A DNA stretch of 64,000 bases, taken from NCBI GenBank assembly GCA_020849615.1, contig JADLFW010000009.1, forward strand, positions 62,001-126,000. The letters are read 5' to 3'. The notes beneath the pieces were generated by a model that saw only the letters and a list, made by a program, of their open reading frames with translations, did no database searches and was not told where the DNA came from. The translations under genes and the position numbers were made by a program. Shown piece by piece: positions 51,683 through 60,537 of this stretch. Within the stretch, counting starts at the first letter, position 1. Every line of letters starts with the position of its first letter. The stretch is from Phycisphaerales bacterium. GTDB taxonomy: Bacteria > Planctomycetota > Phycisphaerae > Phycisphaerales > UBA1924.

Positions 51683-53704
51683 GTGCGTCGCATCCCGCTG
51701 TCAACCTCGCTGGCGATCGCGGCCGTCATGGCCGCCGCGGGGTCGGCCAGGGGGCAGGCGCAGGGAGCCGACGAGGGGCCCGTCATCGTCGGCGAGCGCA
51801 AGCAGGGGTGGAGGGCGTTCGAGCTGAAGCGGTTCGGCGCCGACATCGAGCTGCTCGGCACCGCCCGGACCGACAAGCTCAAGGCGACGGGCCAGCCGGA
51901 CATGACGGACCGCGAGAACAGGCTGCGCGAGACCCTTAACCTCAACTTCGAATCCTACATCGGGCACCAGTACCTGATCGACCTCACCGGCACGTTCGGG
52001 CTGCGCCTGGAGCAGCGCCGGATCGACACGGGGCAGGAGGACACCAGCGGCAGCGAGAACGACTTCAACAACATCTACGACATCCACGCGCTCATGCTGG
52101 GCAACTCGTTCGTGCCCGTCGACGTGTACACGCGGCGCGAGGAATCGCAGCAGGACCGCGCTTTCGCCAGTTCGCTCACGACGATCGTCGAGGAGACCGG
52201 CGCGGTCGCCAGCATCCAGTCCGAGTGGGCCCCGACCACCCTGCGCATCTTCCAGAACGACACCGACCAGTCCGACGACTTCGGGGACCTCGACTACCAC
52301 CAGAAGCAGCAGTCGTTCGCGGGCGTGAGCAACATCCGCTTCACCGATGACCACCAGCTCGAGGTCAACTACACCTTTGACCGCGTCAACCAGACCCAGT
52401 CCGACGGGTTCGGCGACGACTTTGACCGCAACGACCTGTCGCTCACCGACACGTACACCTTCGGCGGCGACAAGCACCACCAGCTCCGGTCGTACCTGCG
52501 GTATTTCGACCAGACCGGCCGGGCCGACCAGGAGACGCTGCGCTGGGATGAGCAGCTTCAGCTGCACCACTCCGAGCGGCTGGACACCTACTACAACCTG
52601 TCGGCGGAGCAGCGCGACATTCAGGGGGTGGAGCAGTGGCTGGGACGCGCCGACGCGGGGTTCCGCCACAAGCTGTTCGACAGCCTCGTCACCACGGGCA
52701 CGTTCGGCGGCCAGACCTTGAGCTACGACGATTTTCAGAGCGATGAGCTGTTCGTGACCGGGGGCCTCGATTACACCAAGCAGGTGCCCTACGGCCGGCT
52801 CGACATGGGGCTCGCCGCCGGCTACACCGCGCAGAGCAACAGCGAGCGCGGAAGCACGTTTGATGTGCTCGATGAGCCGCACGTGTACAACGATCCGTTC
52901 CCGATCGTCATCTCGCGGCGTCAGGTCGTCCCCGGCTCGGTCTCCGTGAGCGCCTTGGGCGGCTTCCCGGTGTACACCGAAGGCGTCGACTACACCGTGC
53001 AGTACTTTCCCGACCGGGCCGAGATCCAGCCGATCATCGGACGCGGCATCTCCAACCGCCAGACCGTGCTCATCGACTACACCATCGGGCCCGAGCCCTC
53101 AAGCGAGATCGACACCGTCTTCACCAGCACCTCGGTGCGCTACACCGTGACGGAGGGCAAGCTCACCGGCGTGGCCGTGTACGGCCGCTACCGCACTCGC
53201 GATCCCAGCCTGAGCACTTCGGACCCCTCGAGGTTCGTGCTGGAAGAACTCACTGACCTCCTGTACGGGATCGAGTACCGCCGCTGGGGCGTGCTGCTGC
53301 GGGCCGAGCAGGAGATGTACGACAGCTCGGTCAACCCGTACGATCTCACACGCCTGCAGGCCGGGCTGGACTACCGTTTCAGCCCCGACTCGGTGTTCAC
53401 CCTCGACGCCATCCACGAGATCATCGATTACACCTCGCCGGCGAACTCCATCATCCTGGACCGGGTGACAGGGCAATGGAACCAGCGACTCACCCGGGAG
53501 TTCGACTTCGCCTTGCGCGTGGGGTACCGGATGGAGCAGAACGACCTTTCGGGGGATTCCGAGGGTTTCGACCAGTTCCTGGAGTTCAGGTGGCACCGGG
53601 GGAGAACCACCGTGTTCGGGAATATCCGCAATGATCTGCTGTACGCGGATGAGTCGGACACCACTTCGCAGTCGATGGAGCTGGGGCTTCGGCGCGTGTT
53701 CTAG
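51683..53704 (+). CDS. Outer-membrane beta-barrel protein of the cytochrome operon
   Basis: The 673-residue protein has a signal peptide (near GSARGQAQG). Many alternating amphipathic strands follow (for example YGRLDMGLAAGYTAQS, HQLEVNYTFDRVNQ, TLDAIHEIIDYTS) with acidic, Asn-rich loops. The terminal residue is Phe after LGLRRVF, the usual signature of BAM-assembled proteins. The size suits a barrel of 20 or more strands like the porins of porin-cytochrome conduits. No haem motif. Not obviously MtrB by sequence. Confidence 0.82.
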   Translation: MRRIPLSTSLAIAAVMAAAGSARGQAQGADEGPVIVGERKQGWRAFELKRFGADIELLGTARTDKLKATGQPDMTDRENRLRETLNLNFESYIGHQYLIDLTGTFGLRLEQRRIDTGQEDTSGSENDFNNIYDIHALMLGNSFVPVDVYTRREESQQDRAFASSLTTIVEETGAVASIQSEWAPTTLRIFQNDTDQSDDFGDLDYHQKQQSFAGVSNIRFTDDHQLEVNYTFDRVNQTQSDGFGDDFDRNDLSLTDTYTFGGDKHHQLRSYLRYFDQTGRADQETLRWDEQLQLHHSERLDTYYNLSAEQRDIQGVEQWLGRADAGFRHKLFDSLVTTGTFGGQTLSYDDFQSDELFVTGGLDYTKQVPYGRLDMGLAAGYTAQSNSERGSTFDVLDEPHVYNDPFPIVISRRQVVPGSVSVSALGGFPVYTEGVDYTVQYFPDRAEIQPIIGRGISNRQTVLIDYTIGPEPSSEIDTVFTSTSVRYTVTEGKLTGVAVYGRYRTRDPSLSTSDPSRFVLEELTDLLYGIEYRRWGVLLRAEQEMYDSSVNPYDLTRLQAGLDYRFSPDSVFTLDAIHEIIDYTSPANSIILDRVTGQWNQRLTREFDFALRVGYRMEQNDLSGDSEGFDQFLEFRWHRGRTTVFGNIRNDLLYADESDTTSQSMELGLRRVF

Positions 53705-53714
53705 GGAGATGGGA

Positions 53715-54764
53715 ATGGCACGCACAGGGTTGGGACTCTTGGTTCTGGCGGGGCTCGGCCCGGCGTGGCTGGCCGGGTGCGGGACGCCCGCCGGGGCCAT
53801 CTTCGGCCCGGCAGAGGGGGCGCCGGTGTGGCCGCCCCCGCCCGATGAGCCCCGGGTTCGTTACGCCGGCGTGCTGGGCGGGAGCGATGACCTCAAGCCC
53901 GGGAAGGGGGCGCTGCAAGGCCTGGGCGAGTTCCTGTTCGGCGCGGAGGCGCCCAAGCGGATGGTGAGCCCGCTGGGGGTGTGCACCGATGGCAGGGACC
54001 GGGTCTTCATCGCCGACAGCAATGCCCAGGCCCTGCTCATGCTCGACCTGGCGACACGGGAATACGCCGAGTGGAAGCCCCCGGAGAAGGTGGCCCGGTT
54101 CGCCCAGCCGGTGGCGGTGACCTTTGACCCCGCGGGCCGGGTGCTGGTCTCGGATTCGGCCGCGGCCTCGATCCTGGCGTTTGACCCTCAGGGCAAGTAC
54201 CTCGGCGAGCTCGGGCGCGGCGCGCTGGAACGGCCCTGCGGGCTGGCGGTCGAGCCCGGCGGCGGGAGGATCTTCGTGGCCGACTCGGCGGCGCACCAGG
54301 TCGTGGTGCTGCGGCCCGACGGCGCGGAGGCGGGGCGGCTGGGGACCCGCGGGACGGGCCCGGGCCAGTTCAACTTTCCGACCAACGTGGCGTTCGACAA
54401 GGAAGGGCGGCTGCTGGTCTCCGACACGCTGAACTTCCGGGTGCAGGTGTTCGACCGCGGGCTGTCGCCGGTGCTGCAGTTCGGACGCAAGGGAGACATG
54501 CCGGGAACGTTCGCGCAGCCCAAGGGGCTGGGTGTGGATGCGGACGGGCACATCTACGTCGTGGATGCCAACTTCGAGGCGGTGCAGGTGTTCGACGGCC
54601 GGGGGACGCTGATGATGACGTTCGGGCGCGAGGGCCAGGGCCCCGGCGAGTTCTGGCTGCCGGCTGGGCTGTGGATCGACGGCGCTTCGCGGATCTGGAT
54701 CGCCGATTCTTACAATCAACGCGTGCAGGTGTTCGACTACCTGCCCGGAGGCGCGGAGCCATGA
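53715..54764 (+). CDS. NHL beta-propeller lipoprotein 2
   Basis: The 349-residue protein has a lipobox LAGC and then blades such as MVSPLGVCTDGRDRVFIADS, FAQPVAVTFDPAGRVLVSDS, FNFPTNVAFDKEGRLLVSDT and FAQPKGLGVDADGHIYVVDA. It is a clear paralogue of the NHL gene at 49737 but without the Pro-rich tail. ATG 53715 is preferred (GGGAG six bases upstream) over 53709. It overlaps the next cytochrome gene by 4 bases. Confidence 0.88.
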   Translation: MARTGLGLLVLAGLGPAWLAGCGTPAGAIFGPAEGAPVWPPPPDEPRVRYAGVLGGSDDLKPGKGALQGLGEFLFGAEAPKRMVSPLGVCTDGRDRVFIADSNAQALLMLDLATREYAEWKPPEKVARFAQPVAVTFDPAGRVLVSDSAAASILAFDPQGKYLGELGRGALERPCGLAVEPGGGRIFVADSAAHQVVVLRPDGAEAGRLGTRGTGPGQFNFPTNVAFDKEGRLLVSDTLNFRVQVFDRGLSPVLQFGRKGDMPGTFAQPKGLGVDADGHIYVVDANFEAVQVFDGRGTLMMTFGREGQGPGEFWLPAGLWIDGASRIWIADSYNQRVQVFDYLPGGAEP

Positions 54765-56407
54765 CCGGACAACGAGGATGCGGCGTGCGATCGGGCTGGC
54801 TGAGGGCGGTCGCGGGCGGTGTGGCCGGGATGACGGCCGCCGCCGCGTCGGCGCAGCAGCAGAGCGTGGTCGACAGCCCGCACAACCTGTCGGCGGCCGG
54901 GCCCGGCACGATCCGGGCCGCCGGCGAGGACCAGGTGTGCATCTTCTGCCACGCCCCGCACAACGCGACGCCGGTGCGGCCGCTGTGGAACCGCGTGATG
55001 CCGGTGGAGGCGTACTCGATCTACACGAGCCGGGCGCTGGATGCGCTGCCCGGGCAGCCCACGGGGACGTCGAAGATGTGCCTGTCGTGCCACGACGGGA
55101 CGATCGCGATCGGCAGCGTGGTGTCGCGTGATGCGCCGATCCTGATGAGGGGGGGGGTCACGACCATGCCGGACGGGCACGGGCTCATCGGCACCGACCT
55201 GCGGGATGACCACCCGATCTCGTTCCGGTACGACGGCTCGCTGGTGGCGCGGGATGTGAAGCTGCGCAGCCCGACTTCGCTGCCGCAGGAGCTGAAGCTC
55301 GACCCGAACTCGGAGCTTCAGTGCACCACGTGTCACGATGCGCACAACAACGCGCGGGGCTCGTTCCTGGTGATGCGGAACGCGGCGTCAGAGATGTGCC
55401 TTTCCTGCCACAACATGGGAACGACGACGATCACGGCGCACACGGACTGCAGCGCCTGCCACCAGCCGCACAGCGCGCCCAGCGGCCCCTACCTGCTGAA
55501 GCGGGCGACGGTGACCCAGACCTGCAATCATTGCCACGACGGGACGTTGCCGACGGCGGCGGACATCGCGAGCGAGCTGCGGAAGTTCGTCAGCCACGAT
55601 ACGGGCAGCGCGGTCGACCCGGCGGGGGCGCCTGCAGAGCACTCCACCTGCACGGACTGCCACGATGCGCACACAATGAGCCGCGGCGCCGGCGTGTCGC
55701 CGGCCGTGCACCCCAACTTCGGTCGCGTGGCGGGGGTGGGGCTCTCGGGATCGGCTGTCACGGCCGCGACCAGCGAGTTTGAGGTGTGCTTCAAGTGCCA
55801 CGCCGACAGCTCGACGATCCAGCCGGATGTGCCGCGGAAGATCGTGCAGAACAACACGAGGCTCGAGTTCAGCACCTCGGCGGTGTCGTTCCACCCGGTG
55901 GCCGGCCCGGGGCGCAACCCGGAGGTGCCCAGCCTCAAGCCGGGCTGGACGACGGCGAGCACGATGTACTGCAGCAGCTGCCACCAGTCGGACACGGCCC
56001 GGGCGACCGGTGGGGGAGGACCCAACGGCACGCACGGCTCGAGCATCCGGACGCTGCTGGCGGCGCGGTACGAAACGTTCGACCGGACCAGCGAGAGCGC
56101 CGCGGCGTACGCCCTCTGCTACGCGTGCCACGACCGGGCCTCGATCCTGGATGACGCGTCATTCCCCTCTCACCAGAAGCACATCGTGGATGAACGGACG
56201 CCTTGCTCGGCGTGCCACGATGCCCATGGGATCGCCTCGTTCCAGGGCAACCCGGTGAACAACAGCAATCTTATCAACTTTGCGACCAACATCGTCTTCC
56301 CCAACAGCGCCGGCAGGCTCGAGTTCCGGGACACCGGGCGCTTCCGCGGCGAGTGCTTCCTGAGCTGCCACGGGCGCGAGCACTCCCCGGAACGGTACGA
56401 GAAGTGA
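54761..56407 (+). CDS. Dodecahaem c-type cytochrome (11 CxxCH plus one CX3CH)
   Basis: The 548-residue protein has a signal peptide ending near ASAQQ. Motifs in order are CIFCHAPHN, CLSCHDGTIAIGS, CTTCHDAHN, CLSCH, CSACHQPHS, CNHCH, CTDCHDAHT, CFKCH, CSSCH, CYACH, CSACHDAHG and CFLSCHGRE (three residues between cysteines). The first part is homologous to the tetrahaem protein at 48956 (CHDGT...DDHPI). It is the last gene of the operon, convergent with the 15-haem gene. A GC-rich hairpin lies between the two stops. Confidence 0.9.
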   Translation: MTGQRGCGVRSGWLRAVAGGVAGMTAAAASAQQQSVVDSPHNLSAAGPGTIRAAGEDQVCIFCHAPHNATPVRPLWNRVMPVEAYSIYTSRALDALPGQPTGTSKMCLSCHDGTIAIGSVVSRDAPILMRGGVTTMPDGHGLIGTDLRDDHPISFRYDGSLVARDVKLRSPTSLPQELKLDPNSELQCTTCHDAHNNARGSFLVMRNAASEMCLSCHNMGTTTITAHTDCSACHQPHSAPSGPYLLKRATVTQTCNHCHDGTLPTAADIASELRKFVSHDTGSAVDPAGAPAEHSTCTDCHDAHTMSRGAGVSPAVHPNFGRVAGVGLSGSAVTAATSEFEVCFKCHADSSTIQPDVPRKIVQNNTRLEFSTSAVSFHPVAGPGRNPEVPSLKPGWTTASTMYCSSCHQSDTARATGGGGPNGTHGSSIRTLLAARYETFDRTSESAAAYALCYACHDRASILDDASFPSHQKHIVDERTPCSACHDAHGIASFQGNPVNNSNLINFATNIVFPNSAGRLEFRDTGRFRGECFLSCHGREHSPERYEK

Positions 56408-56434
56408 TCGCCCGGGCGCGGGCCCGGCGCGGGT

Positions 56435-57850
56435 TCACTCGGGGATCGGCGGGCCGAAGACCGGGCCCTGCGGGGCCGGCGGGGGCTGCGGCGGTGAAGC
56501 GGCCGCCGGGCTCACGCCCGCGGGGCGCTTGTACTCGGCGGGCTTGTGGCAGCCCGGGGCGCACGAGCCGCCCTCCTCGGTGGGCTTGAAGTTGATGGGC
56601 AGGTTCCACTGCCCGTACGCCACCGAGTCGGCGATCTGGTTGGGGAAGCGGCTCGCGTGCATGGTGTGGCAGGCGTGGCAGGCCAGGCCCTGCGTGCGGG
56701 ACTTGACGTGCACAGCGTGGAGATTCCGCGAGCCGTCGCGGAATCGGGTGGCCTGGTCGGTCGTCGGGATGGTCACCAGCTCGCGGTCGTGGCACTTGAA
56801 GCACAGGCCGTGGGTGCTGTCGGAATACGCCTGGTAGAAACCGGGCTTGTAGGGCTCGACGAGGTGCATGGCGTTGGCCCCGCCGTGGACCTCGTGGCAC
56901 GCGGCGCAGTCGCCCTTGTCAATGGGACCGTGACGGTGGAATGACGGATCGGTGAGTTCGGTCAGGGCCGCCACCGTGTGGGCCTTGTTGACGACGATGG
57001 GCTTGTCGTGGCACGCCAGGCAGGTGCTGACCGGGTCCTTGGGGAGCTGCTTCTCGTGGTCGCTGCCGTGGGCGGTGTGGCAGTTGAGGCAGGCCCGGGT
57101 GTCGGTGACAGCCGAGTGCGGGTGCGTGGCGCCGGCCGCGATGACACCGATCGACTCGTGGCAGGAGATGCAGAGCTTCTCGGGGGCGCTCCGCAGCCCC
57201 CTGATCTCGTCGGTCGCGTGGGGGGTATGGCACTTGAGGCAGTCATCAACCGCCGGCTTGTGCGGGTGGGCGGACTGCGAAACAGTCCGGCCCACATCCT
57301 CGTGACAGCTGACGCACAGCGCCTGCCGGTCCATCGTGAGCAGCTTTTCGTGGTCCGATGTGTGAGCCTTGTGGCACTGGGTGCAGTCGTCCGCGGCGGG
57401 CTTGTGGGCGTGCGCGCCGTGCATCACCTCCTTGTGGCAGTCGGTGCACACTTCCGAGGGCCGGGCCTTGGCGAGCAGCAGGCGGGATTCGGACCCGTGC
57501 GGGTTGTGGCACGTGGTGCACTTGCCCTCCGCAACGGGCTTGTGAACCACCGCCCCCTCCGCCGCGGTCTTGTCGATGTGGCAGAAGTTGCACAACTCGG
57601 CGCCCTGCCGCTTCATCGTGAAGGCGTGCTTCAGAGGATCGGAATACTCGTGGCAGGCATCACAGGCCTTGATGGCGGTCGGCCCGTGAAGAAACTTGTG
57701 GTTCAGCTGCTGCGCGTGGCACCCGGAGGTGGTGCAGTCCAGGATGCGCGTGGTAGGGGGCGCGATCGCGGTGGGGGCGGGCGGCGTCTGGCCCGCCGCG
57801 ACGGAGACGAGCATCGCCAGGGGGAGCAGGATCGCCGGGCCGCGTCTCAC
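56435..57850 (-). CDS. Fifteen-haem c-type cytochrome
   Basis: The 471-residue protein starts at GTG 57850, overlapping the upstream stop (GTGA); ATG 57814 is an alternative. The signal peptide is PAILLPLAMLVSVAAG. There are thirteen CxxCH motifs spaced about 25-35 residues apart, a CX4CH (CTTSGCH) at the N-terminus and a CX3CH (CAPGCH) at the C-terminus. Regular HKPAxxDCxxCHxAH repeats give a doubled-CxxCH wire. Presumably periplasmic, receiving electrons from the NapC-like protein encoded just upstream. Confidence 0.9.
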   Translation of the reverse strand: MRRGPAILLPLAMLVSVAAGQTPPAPTAIAPPTTRILDCTTSGCHAQQLNHKFLHGPTAIKACDACHEYSDPLKHAFTMKRQGAELCNFCHIDKTAAEGAVVHKPVAEGKCTTCHNPHGSESRLLLAKARPSEVCTDCHKEVMHGAHAHKPAADDCTQCHKAHTSDHEKLLTMDRQALCVSCHEDVGRTVSQSAHPHKPAVDDCLKCHTPHATDEIRGLRSAPEKLCISCHESIGVIAAGATHPHSAVTDTRACLNCHTAHGSDHEKQLPKDPVSTCLACHDKPIVVNKAHTVAALTELTDPSFHRHGPIDKGDCAACHEVHGGANAMHLVEPYKPGFYQAYSDSTHGLCFKCHDRELVTIPTTDQATRFRDGSRNLHAVHVKSRTQGLACHACHTMHASRFPNQIADSVAYGQWNLPINFKPTEEGGSCAPGCHKPAEYKRPAGVSPAAASPPQPPPAPQGPVFGPPIPE

Positions 57851-59487
57851 TTCGGGGTTCCTGTGGAGCCCGCGCGGGCGGCGGAGAGCCGGGCCCGGGC
57901 CTGCTCGAGGATGTGCTGAGAGTAGCGGGGGTTGTGGACGCCCCAGGACCCGTCCTCGCGGACCAGGCGGATGAGGCCCTCGGCCTCGGCGATCAGGGCC
58001 GGATCGGCGCCGGAGACCGCGCGGGTCTTGGCCAGGTCCTTCTCGGCCTGCTCGAACATGGTCTTGGTGGTCTTCTGCCACAGCGGGATGATCTGCGCGC
58101 CGTATCCCGGCTTGTGGCACGCATCGCAGGCTTCCGGCCCGGCGACAAAGACCTGGGCGCCGCTGTCGGGCTTGCTCTCGACTTCACGCGGTTTGATGTG
58201 GCAGCCCGTGCAGTCGACGTGCGCCAGGAACATCGGGCTGACCGCGGTGGCCTTGGCTTCGGCGGCGACGTAGTTGAAATAGGTATCGCGCTGGATGTTG
58301 TGCTGGTTCGTGTGGCACTTGCGGCAGTCGAACTCTTCCTGCGAGGCGGCCTGCATCTCGGGCCCGTGCCGGATATCGCCGTGGCAGCTGAAGCACTCGA
58401 TCTTGTGCCGGCCCAGCGTGTGCACGCGGTGCATCTCGTGCGACTCGAGGGACTTCTCCACCCCGAAGGTGTGGCACTGGAGGCAGCGCCCATCATCCAT
58501 GGGCGGCGGGGTGGCGGTTACACCGCGGTGGCAGGATTCGCACGTCGCCCCGTAGGACAGGAACACGGAGTGATCGACCTTCATGCCGCGGTACTCGAAC
58601 TGGCCCTTGGGCGGTTCGTGGCAGCTGAGGCAGGACGTCGGTGGCACCCTCTCGCCGTGCGGGCTTGGCGCCTCGGCCGGTGCGGCGGGGACGGTCACGG
58701 CAGAACTGATCTCGGCCGGCTGCTCGGCGCTGAGGGGGGCGGTGTCCGCCGCGGTATCCCCGGAATCGGCGGGAGCTTCGGAACCGGGCTCTTCCGGGGC
58801 GCCGGGAATGCGAGCTTCCGGCGATTCCGCGGCATCGGGAGTGTCGGGGCTCGGTTCGGCGGCCTTGACGACCGTTGGGCTCGCCTGGGTGTGCCCTAAG
58901 CGGACGGCCATTCGGATGACCCCGTTCTTGGCATCGTTGCCGGCGACCTGATCGTGCGAGCGTTCGGTCAGGTGGCACGTGATACAGACTGAGGTGCTGA
59001 CCTGGAAGTGCTTCTCACCTTTGACGTGGGAGTGGCAGGTGCCGCAGGAGATCTCGACTCCCAGGTGCTTGGCTCCCAAGTGCTTGTCGTGGCGGAACTT
59101 GAAGCGCCCGTTGTCGATCTGCTTCGCGTTGAGGGTTTCTACGGAGTGACACCCCGATCGCGTGCAGGAGAACTGGCTGACGGAGGCTGAGGGCTTGGTC
59201 GAGGTGCGGCGGAGGACATCATCCACCACCTGTCCCAGGCCGTTGAGCTTGGCGCCGATGAAGTTGTCCACCCCGGGGGCGATATGGCAGCTGACGCACT
59301 CTATGTCCTTGTGAGAGCTGATTTTCCAGCTGTCGTAATACGGGTTCATGATGTGGCAGCTGTTGCAGAACCAGCTCTGGGAGGTGAGCTCGACGCTCCC
59401 GATGCTGCCCACCACAAAGACGACGAGCCCAACGATGGTCCAGCGCTTCCAGCTCCAGGCGCGAAGGCGGGTCACAAGGCGGCCCAT
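57847..59487 (-). CDS. NapC/NrfH-like membrane-anchored twelve-haem cytochrome
   Basis: The 546-residue protein has one membrane helix (about 16-34). A NapC/NirT-type region then contains CNSCHIMNPYYDSW (41-), CVSCHIAPG (64-), CTRSGCH (a CX4CH at 108-114), CGTCH and CITCH. An Ala/Pro/Glu-rich linker (about 205-285) leads to seven further CxxCH motifs (CLSCH, CESCH, CLQCH, CFSCH, CRKCH, CTGCH, CDACH). NapC-family proteins oxidise membrane quinol. It therefore probably injects electrons into the periplasmic cytochromes. ATG 59487 follows GGGAG. Confidence 0.9.
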   Translation of the reverse strand: MGRLVTRLRAWSWKRWTIVGLVVFVVGSIGSVELTSQSWFCNSCHIMNPYYDSWKISSHKDIECVSCHIAPGVDNFIGAKLNGLGQVVDDVLRRTSTKPSASVSQFSCTRSGCHSVETLNAKQIDNGRFKFRHDKHLGAKHLGVEISCGTCHSHVKGEKHFQVSTSVCITCHLTERSHDQVAGNDAKNGVIRMAVRLGHTQASPTVVKAAEPSPDTPDAAESPEARIPGAPEEPGSEAPADSGDTAADTAPLSAEQPAEISSAVTVPAAPAEAPSPHGERVPPTSCLSCHEPPKGQFEYRGMKVDHSVFLSYGATCESCHRGVTATPPPMDDGRCLQCHTFGVEKSLESHEMHRVHTLGRHKIECFSCHGDIRHGPEMQAASQEEFDCRKCHTNQHNIQRDTYFNYVAAEAKATAVSPMFLAHVDCTGCHIKPREVESKPDSGAQVFVAGPEACDACHKPGYGAQIIPLWQKTTKTMFEQAEKDLAKTRAVSGADPALIAEAEGLIRLVREDGSWGVHNPRYSQHILEQARARLSAARAGSTGTPK

Positions 59488-59641
59488 TCGAACTCCCTGT
59501 TCAATCAGCCCGGGGAAGGTGCTAGGCCGGCACCGGGCGAAGAGTCTTGAGCCGGCGGGGACCCGTTCAGGGCACCCCGCCGGGGGGTAACACGGCTGAG
59601 CTCGGCGGCTCGTAGAGCCCCGATCTCGGGATTGGGAATTC

Positions 59642-59659
59642 ATGCATATACCGTGCCAC
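59642..59659 (-). promoter_or_regulatory. Sigma54-type promoter of the 12-haem/15-haem operon
   Basis: The minus-strand GTGGCACGGTATATGCAT has an exact TGGCACG -24 and ATGCA -12 in correct phase. It lies about 155 bases upstream of the ATG at 59487. Confidence 0.7.
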
Positions 59660-59801
59660 ACTGCGGGCGTTGGCCGGCCCGCTCGGGGCCTTTGCTGGTG
59701 GGATACTCCCAGTTTCCGGAATTGGGTTGGGTGGTGATTCTTGAAACCGAGAAATGAGAGTATGGATGCGGGGCCCGTGGGGGGACCGGGGCACCGGGAA
59801 G

Positions 59802-59818
59802 GTGGCACCGCGTTTGCC
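59802..59818 (+). promoter_or_regulatory. Sigma54-type promoter of the NTF2-like gene
   Basis: GTGGCACCGCGTTTGCC has -24 TGGCAC and -12 TTTGC with correct spacing. Its first 15 bases are identical to the 49690 site. Divergent from the promoter at 59642-59659, 142 bases away. The ATG at 59871 is 53 bases downstream. Confidence 0.7.
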
Positions 59819-59870
59819 ACGTGGTCCGGTTGCCGTGGGGTCGCGGAGGCCCTGCAGGAGGAGCAAGCCC

Positions 59871-60494
59871 ATGAGCGGAAGACTGGTATCGAGCGGACTG
59901 ATTGTGATCGCGGCGGGGATGACGATCGCCGCCCAGCCCCCGGCAGCGCCGCCGGCCCAGCCGGGCCAGGGGACGGTGCCGGCGGGGCACCCGCAGATCC
60001 CGCTTCCGAAGGTGGGCGCGGACTGGCCAAAGGCGAGGCCCGAGGATGTGACGACGATCGACGCGATCATGAAGGCGTTCTACGAGGTGCCGGCGGGGCA
60101 GCCGGGCGAGGCTCGCGACTGGGACCGGTACCGGTCGCTGTTCGTGCCCGATGCGCGGCTGGTGGCGGCCCGGCCCGGCGAGGCGGGGACATCGGGAACG
60201 TTCTACCTGCTGGTGACGGACTACATCGAGGCGAACAAGAAGTACTTCGAGAAGGGGGGCTTCCGGGATACGGAGGCGGGGCGGCGGGTGGAGGCGTTCG
60301 GGAACATCGCGCACGTGTGGAGCACGTACGAATCGCGGCACAAGGCGGAGGACCCCCAGCCCTACACTCGCGGGATCAACAGCATTCAGCTGTTGAAGGA
60401 CAGCAATCGGTACTGGATCGTGAACGTGTTCTGGGATTACGAGCGGCCCGAGAACCCGGTGCCGGAGAAGTACCTGCAGACCCCGAAGGAGTAG
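59871..60494 (+). CDS. Exported NTF2/SnoaL-like protein
   Basis: The 207-residue protein has a signal peptide (cleavage near TIAAQ) and a Pro-rich linker. A domain of about 150 residues follows with the NTF2-like pattern: TTIDAIMKAFYEVPAG, DWDRYRSLFVPDARLV, IAHVWSTYESRH and YWIVNVFWDYER. Such cone-shaped folds bind small ligands or act as enzymes; no residues fix the role. AGGAGGAG precedes the ATG. It sits between the sigma54 site and the sigma54 activator gene. Confidence 0.75.
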   Translation: MSGRLVSSGLIVIAAGMTIAAQPPAAPPAQPGQGTVPAGHPQIPLPKVGADWPKARPEDVTTIDAIMKAFYEVPAGQPGEARDWDRYRSLFVPDARLVAARPGEAGTSGTFYLLVTDYIEANKKYFEKGGFRDTEAGRRVEAFGNIAHVWSTYESRHKAEDPQPYTRGINSIQLLKDSNRYWIVNVFWDYERPENPVPEKYLQTPKE

Positions 60495-60537
60495 GGATCG
60501 GTCCCGGGCGGGAAGCCGGGCCGCGGAATCAACAGGT

